33,365 nucleotides of DNA from JALORV01 sp035429805. Its GTDB lineage: Bacteria > Pseudomonadota > Gammaproteobacteria > Burkholderiales > Burkholderiaceae_F. The stretch is taken from NCBI GenBank assembly GCA_035429805.1, contig DAOMFL010000039.1, positions 1 through 33,365 on the forward strand, read 5' to 3'. The notes under the pieces were generated by a model. It saw only the letters and a program-made list of their open reading frames with translations, had not been told where the DNA came from and ran no database searches. Shown one piece after another: positions 19,128 through 26,689 of this stretch; within the stretch, counting starts at the first letter, position 1, and each line of letters begins with the position of its first letter. The translations under genes were made by a program, and so were the position numbers.

Positions 19128-19314
19128 CCGGTGCCAGTCCTTAACCTCTAGGCACATCTTCCGCCTTGGCCCGAATGTCTGCAATGCGGTGTGTTGCACA
19201 CCGCTGGGCTACTTCCGGTTCTGGCCGACTACCGTCGGTATCGGTGGCACGTGGCACACTGGCTGACGCCCGGCCCAGATCCGGCCGCTGCAACCCAACC
19301 CGGAGGAGACATCG

Positions 19315-19677
19315 ATGCTGACGATGGAGAAGACGGCCGACTACGTGAAGCGTTGGGTCGCCGCGTTCGAGTCGAAGGACCTCGATCGCGTGCTGGCCTT
19401 CTACACCAACGACGTGATCTTCCACTCCCCGCTGATTGCGCGGCTGAGCCATGACCCCAGCGGCACCGTGCAGGGCAAGGCGGCGCTGCGTGCGTACGTG
19501 AAGAAAGGCTTCGAGGTGTTCGACCACATCGAATTCACCGTGCTCGACGTGCTGCGCGGAGTCGACAGCATTGCGATCCACTACAAGGGCATCACGGGCA
19601 CGCATGTCGTCGAGGTGCTGTTCTTCGACAAGGACGGCGTGGTCCGCGAGTCGTACGTGCACTACGCGTCGGCCTGA
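19315..19677 (+). CDS. NTF2/SnoaL-like small protein
   Basis: A 120-residue protein of the nuclear-transport-factor-2-like superfamily, a cone-shaped fold used by isomerases, dehydratases and binding proteins. Signatures are VKRWVAAFESKDLDRVLAFYTNDVIFHSPL (about 12-40), VQGKAALRAYVKKGFE, and a final strand VEVLFFDKDGVVRESYVHYA. GGAGGAG at 19302-19308, six bases before the ATG, fixes the start; a Met three codons in is less well placed. It is a single gene with no partner that would reveal a substrate. Catalytic or binding function cannot be deduced. Confidence 0.82.
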   Translation: MLTMEKTADYVKRWVAAFESKDLDRVLAFYTNDVIFHSPLIARLSHDPSGTVQGKAALRAYVKKGFEVFDHIEFTVLDVLRGVDSIAIHYKGITGTHVVEVLFFDKDGVVRESYVHYASA

Positions 19678-20050
19678 TCAGCAGCAGAGTTCCGGTGGCT
19701 CATCACGTGAGCTAGCCGGGCGCAGCGCTGGCGACCTCAAGACAGCCGTCGCCGGCACCCAAGCAAGTCAGCGGGCAGATCGCAGAGCGGCCGATGGCGG
19801 CCTGCTGCTACTTGCCACATTGCGTCGCCTCTGAGAGCGACCCGACCCAGGGCTCCGGTCTTGCGCAACACGATGTTGCGCCGGGACACGCAGACGCTCC
19901 GCGGCCGGCATGACGACCGCCACCGCAGCCTCCAAGACGTGCCACGTGTGCACGAGTCCCCCTCTCCGGTAGAGTGCTCTTGCGTGACGTCGGCGGAGCT
20001 GCGTCTGTCCTCAAACGGATCTTTGCTCACCTCGTGTATGGATTCATTGA
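19678..20050. other. Gene-free stretch upstream of the LysR gene
   Basis: These 373 bases hold no ORF that looks like a protein in either direction. The one clear structure is a perfect 8-bp hairpin, GCGCAACA (19863-19870) and TGTTGCGC (19874-19881), with a 3-base loop. This could be an operator-like palindrome or a terminator. The promoter and autoregulatory site of the LysR gene should lie at the right end, but I cannot assign them. Confidence 0.5.
19863..19881. repeat. Perfect short inverted repeat
   Basis: GCGCAACA, loop CGA, TGTTGCGC. No T tract follows. Its role is unknown; it lies 170 bases upstream of the LysR start. Confidence 0.5.
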
Positions 20051-20998
20051 ATGGATAACCGACGCGGTCCGCGCTTATCACTCGACTTGCTCAAGGGCTT
20101 CGAGGCCGCCGCGCGCCACTTGAGCTTTACACGCGCTGCCCACGAGCTATCCCTGACCCAATCGGCAGTCAGCCACCAGATCAGGACGCTTGAAGAACAA
20201 CTTGGACAACCTTTGTTCAGTCGCGTCAACCGGGCGCTACGGCTAACCGACGCCGGGCAGGCGCTCTTCCGCGCAGTCGGCGGAGCTCTGCAGCTCATCG
20301 ACGAGGCGACCGCTCGTATCGCCGTGTCGCAAATCGGGGAGAGGCTCGCGATTACCACGACGGTGCCGCTCGCTTCGGTCTGGTTGGTGCCCAAACTTCC
20401 GCGCTTCATCCAGATGCACCCGAAGGTCGCCGTTCGCAGTGTGGCCGCCAACCAAAGCCTCGATCTCGAACGCGAGGGTCTCGACCTCGCAATCCGCTGG
20501 CTTCCTCCCGGGTCAAGCGCGCCCGACGCGGAGCCGCTATTCGACGTTGAGTTCTTCCCGGTCTGCTCGCCCGCGCTTGCGCGCGACCGCGCGCGGGCAC
20601 TTAAACGTCCCACAGACCTTGAGCATCATGTGCTGTTGGAACTTGAGACTGCCTCGTTGCGCGGGCCATGGTCCGACTGGAGACCATGGCTCGATGCCAT
20701 GAACCTCAGTGAGTTGAAGCCGGCCGGCACGTTGCGTTTCTCGCACTACGACCAGGTCTTGCAGGCAGCGATTGACAGCAGCGGCGTGGCGATCGGACGC
20801 AGCCCTCACAATATTCGTCATCTTGTCGACGGTCTGTTGGTCGCACCGTTCGGCCCCGAAGCAGTTCTCAGGCGGGGAGCGTTCTTCGTGCTCGTGGCGC
20901 GACGCTCCGCCGAAAGGCGGGTCGTCAAAGAGTTCGTCGCGTGGCTTCGTGACGAGGTTCGGCAAGAAGCTGCTCAGCGCGCTGAGCGCGAACGTTGA
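20051..20998 (+). CDS. LysR-family transcriptional regulator (GcvA-like)
   Basis: A 315-residue regulator. The N-terminal winged helix-turn-helix spans about 11-70: LLKGFEAAARHLSFTRAAHELSLTQSAVSHQIRTLEEQLG, then PLFSRVNRALRLTDAGQAL. The effector domain (about 95-300) contains VPLASVWLVPKLPRFIQMHP and LDLAIRW, as in GcvA/AmpR-type members. The final residues are charged. The ATG at 20051 is chosen because it gives the canonical LysR N-terminus. No divergent partner gene lies immediately upstream; the NTF2-like gene is 373 bases upstream in the same direction. Its target is therefore unknown. Confidence 0.9.
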   Translation: MDNRRGPRLSLDLLKGFEAAARHLSFTRAAHELSLTQSAVSHQIRTLEEQLGQPLFSRVNRALRLTDAGQALFRAVGGALQLIDEATARIAVSQIGERLAITTTVPLASVWLVPKLPRFIQMHPKVAVRSVAANQSLDLEREGLDLAIRWLPPGSSAPDAEPLFDVEFFPVCSPALARDRARALKRPTDLEHHVLLELETASLRGPWSDWRPWLDAMNLSELKPAGTLRFSHYDQVLQAAIDSSGVAIGRSPHNIRHLVDGLLVAPFGPEAVLRRGAFFVLVARRSAERRVVKEFVAWLRDEVRQEAAQRAERER

Positions 20999-21316
20999 AG
21001 TGCATCGAATCCGCTTGTGCGCGGTTGCGCGGCCAATCGGTACGGCTTCTTAGCCGGCGTGTTGTCCGTCTGCCTGCTCGCGCCTGAGGCAGGGACGCTG
21101 CTCGGTCTCGCCCGGCGCCCTTGCTGCACGAATCCGCCAGTGGAACGCCGTGGCGCCTTGTCCGCTCTTAGTCGAGGGCCGGTTTAGTGGCGACGGCGAC
21201 TCCTGGCCGACCACAACGTATCGAGTCACTGGTGAAGCGCACCAGGAACGCACTTCGGACTTCGGGCTGCAATCCTGGACAACGCTCGGACCGGTCTGGT
21301 CTGAAGTTCGTATGTC
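20999..21316. other. Gene-free stretch between convergent LysR and cupin genes
   Basis: These 318 bases separate two convergent genes. I see no protein-like ORF, no strong hairpin and no tRNA-like fold. Composition is more even than in neighbouring coding DNA. It may be decayed sequence. Confidence 0.45.
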
Positions 21317-21793
21317 CTAGGATTCGCCGTCCCAGTAATCGACGCCGTCGCCTGCTCGTGTCATGTGGCGCACGCCTGCGGAAAAGGCGCCGATCTTGTT
21401 CGAGTCCGGGTACTCACAGATTTCGGCCGGGAGCATCGTGCTCACCGAGAGGTAGGCGAGTTCGTCATCGGAATCATTGACGATCTGGTGGGCGGTCTCG
21501 GGCCCTCCGGTCGGGCAGCAGATCACGTCGCCGGCGCGGATCGGTCGCGTCTCGCCGCCATAACGCAGCAGCCCCCGGCCCCGGACGATGAAGAACATTT
21601 CCTCTTCGCCGCGATGGCTGTGAAACGGGCATGAGCGCTTGCCCGGCGGAACGATGTCGTACGAGTAGCCGAGATCCCTGGCGCCCAGCAGCGGTCCGAT
21701 CCGTACCGCATTGGATTCGAACGTCGCGCCCTCGGCAAAATGCTCGAGCTTCAACTCGTCGATGTTGACGACTCTTGCGGCAATGACGCTCAT
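21317..21793 (-). CDS. Cupin-domain protein
   Basis: A 158-residue single-domain cupin. The metal-binding motif 1 is PFHSHRGEEEMFFIVRGRG (56-74), with His58, His60 and Glu64. Motif 2 is IRAGDVICCPTGGPETAHQIVN, with His102. This full ligand set suggests a bound metal ion. Similar stand-alone cupins act as dioxygenases, isomerases or sugar-binding proteins, so no reaction is assigned. The stretch VRHMTRAGDGVDYWDGE at the C-terminus is typical of a group annotated only as cupin proteins. It lies 82 bases downstream of the GNAT-exonuclease gene on the same strand and could share its transcript. Confidence 0.88.
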   Translation of the reverse strand: MSVIAARVVNIDELKLEHFAEGATFESNAVRIGPLLGARDLGYSYDIVPPGKRSCPFHSHRGEEEMFFIVRGRGLLRYGGETRPIRAGDVICCPTGGPETAHQIVNDSDDELAYLSVSTMLPAEICEYPDSNKIGAFSAGVRHMTRAGDGVDYWDGES

Positions 21794-21875
21794 CTCCGGC
21801 CCCCGTGCGCAATTTCCGGCGTGGATTCTCGCCCGAATGCGCCGTAACGGATACCGGCCGGTTCAGATGCGGCGC

Positions 21876-22931
21876 TCAGGCCGGGCGCGCCGGCGTGCCC
21901 GCTTCGAGCACCAGGTGCCGCAGCGCGCGGGCATCGTCGAGCGCGTGGTGGCGCCGGAGCTTCAGCTGCTGAGTGGCCTCGTCCATCGCTTCGTAAGGAA
22001 CGGGCATGCGCTGCCAGCGCACGTTCACCGGCAGGCTCTCACCACCGAACAGTTCCGCCAGCGCCCAGCGATCGAACCCCGAATCGCTGACGATGGTCGT
22101 CGGCATCCGGCGCGCGCGCTCCGCCAGCCAGTCCGTCAGCGCCTCGGCACCGAGTGAACGCGGCACGGCATCGCCGTCGAGCAGCGGCATCACTGTCTCC
22201 ACTACGAAGGGGCTCGCGCCCTTGCGGTCCCAACCCTCGATCTCGGCATAGAACGCCGTCGAATCGGTGGCCACCGCACCGACACTGATCAGCTGCGGCG
22301 ATGTGAAATTGGTGAACTCGCTGTCCAGGAAAACGTACGTCTGCGTCGGATCGGCCCTGAACGTGCAACTCGGCGTCGGCAGGATGCGGAACAGCAGCAG
22401 TTCGTCGGCATAGCGTCCGGGCGGCAGCGCGAGCTTCGACACCACCTCCTGCGCCGGCAGGTCGGTCTCGCGGAAACCGGCGCGGCGCATCGCGCGCAGC
22501 GCCTTGACATTGCGGCGTGACGGTCGCACCAGGAACCGGTTGACGCCATAGTTCGCCTGCAGCCAGTCGCACAGCACGATCAGGGACTCGGAACCGTAGC
22601 CATGCCCCGCGACGCGCCGCTCCGCGAGCCAGATGTCGAGTTCGACCACATCGTTCAGCAGATCGATCGCGCCGTGCGAAACACAGCCGATGTCTTCGCC
22701 ATGCGCGCTGATGAGGAACATGCGCCCCGCATAAGGCCGCGAGCCGTCGTAGTAGTGGTCCGGATAAGTGGCCGCGAATTGCTCCGGCGCCGGAATCGGG
22801 TGATCGGGATACATCGGACCGCCCATAAGGTTGGCGGTCAGATCGGAGCCGATCAGCCACTCGTACAGGCGCGCGCGGTCGGTGCCGCCGGCGCGCTTCA
22901 GCGTGACCTTGGAGCCGGTGATCGCGCTCAT
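21876..22931 (-). CDS. Fusion of GNAT acetyltransferase and DEDDh 3'-5' exoribonuclease (Rv2179c-like)
   Basis: A 351-residue two-domain protein. Residues about 6-185 form a RimJ/RimL-like GNAT domain: TLKRAGGTDRARLYEWLIG, VELDIWLAERRVAGHGYGSE with the acetyl-CoA loop at 106-114, and the motif B region RPSRRNVKALRAMRRAGFRE. Residues about 197-342 form a DEDDh exonuclease: YVFLDSEFTNF (Asp203, Glu205), VSDSGFDRWAL (Asp283 or Asp287) and HHALDDARALRH (His328, Asp333). All catalytic positions appear present. The ATG overlaps the stop of the M14 carboxypeptidase gene (ATGA at 22928-22931), so the two are coupled. The exonuclease resembles Rv2179c-type RNases. What the acetyltransferase modifies is unknown; tRNA, RNA-binding protein or small-molecule substrates are all possible. 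Confidence 0.85.
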   Translation of the reverse strand: MSAITGSKVTLKRAGGTDRARLYEWLIGSDLTANLMGGPMYPDHPIPAPEQFAATYPDHYYDGSRPYAGRMFLISAHGEDIGCVSHGAIDLLNDVVELDIWLAERRVAGHGYGSESLIVLCDWLQANYGVNRFLVRPSRRNVKALRAMRRAGFRETDLPAQEVVSKLALPPGRYADELLLFRILPTPSCTFRADPTQTYVFLDSEFTNFTSPQLISVGAVATDSTAFYAEIEGWDRKGASPFVVETVMPLLDGDAVPRSLGAEALTDWLAERARRMPTTIVSDSGFDRWALAELFGGESLPVNVRWQRMPVPYEAMDEATQQLKLRRHHALDDARALRHLVLEAGTPARPA

Positions 22932-24061
22932 GCCGCGGTCCTCGCCAGGTGCAGCCGCACCGGGCCCAGCATGTCGGCGCCGAGGCGTGCGCTGCGCGCC
23001 GCGCTCCAGCCGCAGTTCTCATCCGGCGCGTTCGCGTTGTCCTTGAACGGCATTTCCAGCGTCAGCGAGAGGCAGCCGAACGTATGCCCGACGTATTTCG
23101 ACGCGAGCTTCAGCACGTCGTCCTTGTATTTGCTCGCGGCATAGCCGTGCTCGCTCTGGAAGTCCGGGCTTGCGGCACGAAAGTCCGCGGCGAAGGCGGC
23201 CTGCTCGGCGGCCTGGCGTTCGCTGAATCCCGGCAGCATCTCGCTGCCGGCCACGAAGACATACGGCAGGTTTTCGTCACCGTGGATGTCGAAGAAGGCA
23301 GCACAGCCGGAGGCGTGGATGGCGTCGCGCACCGCCAGCACTTCAGGGCTGCGCCCGGCCGAAGGCTCGAGCCACTCGCGGTTGAGGTTCGCGCCGGCCG
23401 CGTTCGTGCGCAGGTTGCCGAGCACGGAACCGTCCGGATTCATGTTGGGAATGATGTGAAACGTGGCCATGCGTCTCAGTTCGCGCGCCACCGCGTCGGC
23501 CGGCTCGAGCAGTCGGTGCAGCAGTCCCTCGACGAACCATTCGGCCATCGTCTCGCCGGGATGCTGGCGCGCGATGACCCACACCGCCCGCTCGCCCTCG
23601 CCGACGATCACCTCGTCGAGGTCCCGTCCCTGCACGCTGCCGCCCAACCGGCGCTGACGGGCACCGCGTGCCACGCAGTCTGCCAGCAGGTCAAGATGGC
23701 GGTCCCACGAATACGGCTCGAAGTAGGCGACATACGTCGGCGGACCGGGCGGCACGTCGACCGCCATCACGTTGCCATCGAAGCGGGTCGGCAGCCGCAG
23801 CCACGCGCGCCGGTTGACCGACCCGACCGCGCGGTAGTCGCGCCAGCCATCCGGATAGGTGGTCGCTCCGGCATTGAGGACCCGCAGCGTCGCTCCGGTC
23901 GTTTCAGCGCCGCTGACCCGCAGGTGAAACCACTGCAGGAACTCCGACGGACTGCCATCGGCACGCACGTCGTGCCGGATGTTCAGCTCGGCAACGGAGC
24001 CACGCACGGAAACGACTTCGATCGCTCCGCTGTCGAATGCACTGCCGATGTCTATAGGCAT
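22928..24061 (-). CDS. M14-family zinc carboxypeptidase (cytosolic type)
   Basis: A 377-residue metallopeptidase. Zinc ligands are His167 and Glu170 in ARQHPGETMAEW and His260 in FFDIHGDENLPYVF. The catalytic glutamate is Glu336 in LTLEMPFK. Substrate-site segments NMNPDG (206-211) and NLNREW (225-230) are intact. The N-terminal beta domain (about 1-130, MPIDIGSAFDSGAIEVVS..., YFEPYSWDRH) is that of cytosolic carboxypeptidases, relatives of enzymes that remove C-terminal glutamates. There is no signal peptide. I start at the ATG at 24061 because upstream in-frame sequence (to 24283) is low-complexity and non-homologous. It is coupled to the GNAT-exonuclease gene. Confidence 0.9.
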   Translation of the reverse strand: MPIDIGSAFDSGAIEVVSVRGSVAELNIRHDVRADGSPSEFLQWFHLRVSGAETTGATLRVLNAGATTYPDGWRDYRAVGSVNRRAWLRLPTRFDGNVMAVDVPPGPPTYVAYFEPYSWDRHLDLLADCVARGARQRRLGGSVQGRDLDEVIVGEGERAVWVIARQHPGETMAEWFVEGLLHRLLEPADAVARELRRMATFHIIPNMNPDGSVLGNLRTNAAGANLNREWLEPSAGRSPEVLAVRDAIHASGCAAFFDIHGDENLPYVFVAGSEMLPGFSERQAAEQAAFAADFRAASPDFQSEHGYAASKYKDDVLKLASKYVGHTFGCLSLTLEMPFKDNANAPDENCGWSAARSARLGADMLGPVRLHLARTAA

Positions 24062-24257
24062 GCGGCTCAGGGAATCCGGCAGGACCCCTGTAATGCGCGC
24101 CGCGGCGACCAGGCCGCGGGCAGTGTTTCGCTGGCGGCGCTCAGCGGCCGGTCGAAGGTCGCGTCGTCGGGACGGTGGGTGGTCATCGGGGTCAGGAGGA
24201 TTTACAGGGAAGGTCGCGGCCTCACGCACCGGCAACCGCGAAACCCGCTGGCGAAAG

Positions 24258-24263
24258 TATAAT
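24258..24263 (+). promoter_or_regulatory. -10 element for the aminotransferase gene
   Basis: A perfect TATAAT lies 37 bases upstream of the ATG at 24301, in otherwise GC-rich DNA. The -35 position (about 24235-24240) has no good TTGACA match. The intergenic space to the divergent M14 gene is 239 bases; its minus-strand promoter is not evident. Confidence 0.55.
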
Positions 24264-24300
24264 TCCCGCCCATGCAAGTCCATGTTTTTCCTTGATTTTC

Positions 24301-25458
24301 ATGCAACGCATCGCTTCGGCATCGCGCCTGCCCCGGGTCGGCACCACGATCTTCACCGTGATGTCGCAGCTGGCGGTGAAGCACGGCGCCGTCAATCTCG
24401 GGCAGGGCTTTCCGGACTTCAACTGCGACGCGCGGCTGCAGGACCTGCTGCACGAGGCGGTGCGCGCTGGACACAACCAGTACGCACCAATGACCGGCGT
24501 GCCGGCGCTGCGCGCCGCACTTGCCGCGAAGAACGCGGCGCTCTACGGCCACGCCTACGACGTGGACGCCGAGATCACCGTCACGGCGGGCGCAACGCAG
24601 GCAATCATGGCAAGCGTGCTCGCGCTCGTGCATCCGGGCGACGACGTGATCGTGCTCGAGCCGACGTACGACAGCTACGTCCCGTCGATCGAACTCGCCG
24701 GCGGCCGGCCCGTCCACGTGCCGCTCGATGCCGTGCGCGGCTATGCGCCGGACTGGGAGCGCATCCGCGCCGCGATCACGCCGAAGACGCGGCTCATCCT
24801 GCTGAACTTCCCTCACAACCCGACCGGGCGCGTACTCGGCCCGGACGATCTCGCGGCGCTCGAACGCATCGTGGAGGAAACGGGGGTTCTGCTGCTGTCG
24901 GACGAGGTCTACGAGCACATCGTGTTCGACGGCGTACCGCACCAGTCGCTGATGCGGTCGCCCGCGCTGGCCGCGAACACGGTCGTCATTTCGAGCTTCG
25001 GCAAGACCTTCCACACGACCGGCTGGAAGGTCGGCTACATCTGCGCGCCCGCGGCGATGACGGCGGAGATCCGCAAGGTGCACCAGTTCATGGTGTTCGC
25101 CGTCAACACGCCGGCGCAGCACGCGTTCGCCGCCTACCTCGCCGACCCGGCTTCGTACCTGGCGCTGCCGGCCTTCTATCAGGCGAAGCGCGACCTGCTC
25201 GTCGACGGCCTGCGAGGCACACCGTTCCGCGTGCTGCCGTGCGCCGGCACCTACTTCGTGCTGGCCGACTATTCCGCGCTCAGCGACCAGCCCGAGCCCG
25301 AGTTCGCGCAGACGATGATCACCCGCTTCGGCGTCGCCGTGATTCCGGTCTCGGTGTTCTACGACACGCCGACCGACCGTCGCGTCGTGCGCTTCTGCTT
25401 CGCCAAGAAGGACGAGACGCTGCGTGCAGCGCTGGATCGCATCAAGGCCGCGCTCTAG
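24301..25458 (+). CDS. PLP-dependent aminotransferase, methionine aminotransferase type (YbdL-like)
   Basis: A 385-residue fold-type I aminotransferase. The N-terminal VNLGQGFPDFNCD and the N-P-T-G motif (LNFPHNPTGRVL) mark the substrate/PLP site. LLLSDEVYEHIVFDG holds the PLP-binding Asp and Tyr. Lys235 in SSFGKTFHTTGWKVGY is the Schiff-base lysine, and VRFCFAKKDETLRAAL carries the carboxylate-binding Arg. The KTFHTTGWKVGY wording and LGQGFPDF match YbdL-type methionine transaminases, which act in methionine salvage; related members are kynurenine aminotransferases. No other salvage genes are in the window. Upstream in-frame codons from 24175 lie in the promoter region and are excluded. Confidence 0.9.
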   Translation: MQRIASASRLPRVGTTIFTVMSQLAVKHGAVNLGQGFPDFNCDARLQDLLHEAVRAGHNQYAPMTGVPALRAALAAKNAALYGHAYDVDAEITVTAGATQAIMASVLALVHPGDDVIVLEPTYDSYVPSIELAGGRPVHVPLDAVRGYAPDWERIRAAITPKTRLILLNFPHNPTGRVLGPDDLAALERIVEETGVLLLSDEVYEHIVFDGVPHQSLMRSPALAANTVVISSFGKTFHTTGWKVGYICAPAAMTAEIRKVHQFMVFAVNTPAQHAFAAYLADPASYLALPAFYQAKRDLLVDGLRGTPFRVLPCAGTYFVLADYSALSDQPEPEFAQTMITRFGVAVIPVSVFYDTPTDRRVVRFCFAKKDETLRAALDRIKAAL

Positions 25459-25460
25459 CT

Positions 25461-25495
25461 TCCGGTTGCCGGAGCGCGCGTGCCCGCGCGGCGCT
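25461..25495. terminator. Paired stem-loops between convergent genes
   Basis: TCCGG-TTG-CCGGA (25461-25473) is followed at once by CGCGCG-TGCC-CGCGCG (25475-25490). Both lie between the aminotransferase stop and the stop of the USP/hemerythrin gene. A bidirectional terminator is likely, though no T tract is visible. Confidence 0.45.
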
Positions 25496-26496
25496 CAGGA
25501 CCTGGCGAGTTCGACGATACGGGCGAACAGCCGCCGGTACTGCAGATCGGCGTCGCCGGAGAACCGCGGGTCGTTGTTGCTCGCGAACGCGCGGTCGATC
25601 TCGGACCAGTCTTCATCGGTGAGGTAGCGCTGCGCGGCCGGCAGGATCACGCCCTCCTCGCGGCCCATGTGGTCCCAGATGAAGCGCGCATAGCCCTGCA
25701 CCGCCTCGTCCAGCCGGGCGAGGTCGACCGGATCCTGCTCGATCAGCGCCGCGAGTTCAGCGACCATCTGGTGGTCGCGCTCGTGCTGCCTCTGCAGTTC
25801 TTCGAGCTCTGCATCCACCTTGGAGGTGCGCTCGCGCAGGCGGCGGAACAGGTAGTCGTCTTCCTTCGGATGATGCAGGGCGACCGGGAAGTCGCGGATG
25901 TAACGGATGATCGCGCGCAGCAGCGTGCCGTCCGGCGCCTTTCCTTCCGTGCGGGCAGTCTCCATCAGGTGGATCCATCCGTGCAGAACGGCCGCAAGCG
26001 AACGATGCTCGTCGCGGATGATGCCGATCGCCCGCGCCGTCGAATCGGGGTTGCGCGTCGCGGCAACCAGGACCGGGATCTCGGTGTGCGCCAGGACCTT
26101 CAGCGTCTGCGAGCCGAGCATCATGCCGATGCTGCTGGCGCGCCCGTGCGACGCCATGTAGATCAGGTCGCAGCCGGCGTCGCGCGCCGCACCGAGGATC
26201 GCTTCGTACGGCTTGTCATCGATCGTGCCCACGATGCTGCACGGCACCTCCTGCGCGCGCGCCGCCGCCTGCGCCTTTGCGAGCAGCTCGCTGGCGCGCC
26301 CGTCGAGTTCGTGAGCGACCCGGCCGGACGTTGCCCACACGACCTCTTCACCGGTGATTGCCGGTGCGATCCGGCGCGGCACCGCGTGAAAGAAGGTGAT
26401 GCGCGCTCCCAGCGTGCGCGCGAATTCGACGGCCTGGCCGACGATCTGGATCGACAGGTCGCTGCCATCGAGAGGAACAAGCAAGTGCCGATACAT
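25495..26496 (-). CDS. Universal stress protein fused to hemerythrin HHE domain
   Basis: A 333-residue two-domain protein. Residues 1-146 form a UspA domain: MYRHLLVPLDGSDLS with the ATP-loop Asp, DLIYMASHGRASSIGMMLGS with a slightly altered nucleotide motif, and HTEIPVLVA. Residues about 155-300 form a hemerythrin-like four-helix domain with His164 (RDEHRSL), His208/209 and Glu212 (ALHHPKEDD), His238/His242 (QRQHERDH), and His276 and Glu280 (IWDHMGREEGV). This is a complete diiron ligand set. The role may be sensing or binding oxygen or nitric oxide during stress, which fits an FNR-like box about 140 bases upstream. Cytoplasmic, single gene, divergent from the LuxR regulator. Confidence 0.9.
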   Translation of the reverse strand: MYRHLLVPLDGSDLSIQIVGQAVEFARTLGARITFFHAVPRRIAPAITGEEVVWATSGRVAHELDGRASELLAKAQAAARAQEVPCSIVGTIDDKPYEAILGAARDAGCDLIYMASHGRASSIGMMLGSQTLKVLAHTEIPVLVAATRNPDSTARAIGIIRDEHRSLAAVLHGWIHLMETARTEGKAPDGTLLRAIIRYIRDFPVALHHPKEDDYLFRRLRERTSKVDAELEELQRQHERDHQMVAELAALIEQDPVDLARLDEAVQGYARFIWDHMGREEGVILPAAQRYLTDEDWSEIDRAFASNNDPRFSGDADLQYRRLFARIVELARS

Positions 26497-26579
26497 GAAA
26501 CCTCCGGGTCGTCCGCCGCGCCCGCGGTTTGCCTCCGCGTGTTGCGCCGATCACATGCTAGGTGGATCGCTGTCGCCTT

Positions 26580-26599
26580 CCCCCCTTGCGGCAGGGGGG
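26580..26599. repeat. G/C palindrome in the divergent promoter region
   Basis: CCCCCC (26580-26585) and GGGGGG (26594-26599) surround TTGCGGCA. It is a seven-pair stem including one T-A pair. It resembles the short intergenic palindromes dispersed in GC-rich proteobacterial genomes. It lies 84 bases upstream of the USP/hemerythrin start. Confidence 0.5.
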
Positions 26600-26633
26600 G
26601 CCGCGTTGTTGGGCGTCCTCAGGCGCGACGCCG

Positions 26634-26647
26634 TTGATCTGGATCAC
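26634..26647. promoter_or_regulatory. FNR/Anr-like box in the USP-LuxR divergent region
   Basis: TTGAT-CTGG-ATCAC matches the FNR/Anr consensus TTGAT-N4-ATCAA at nine of ten positions. It is followed by TACAAT (26651-26656), a plausible plus-strand -10 for the LuxR gene. The box would then overlap the -35/-10 space, suggesting repression of luxR, activation of the divergent USP gene, or both. One box seen by eye is modest evidence. Confidence 0.45.
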
Positions 26648-26689
26648 TCCTACAATCCTCCACCCTCCCACACCGAGCCCAGCGTCAAC

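Noticed and set aside
20038..20058. Six-codon upstream ORF overlapping the LysR start
   Set aside because: It is very short with no ribosome site; overlap of ATGGATAA is likely chance.
22949..24262. 437-codon plus-strand frame opposite the M14 gene
   Set aside because: It is the shadow of a metallopeptidase with all zinc and catalytic residues on the other strand.
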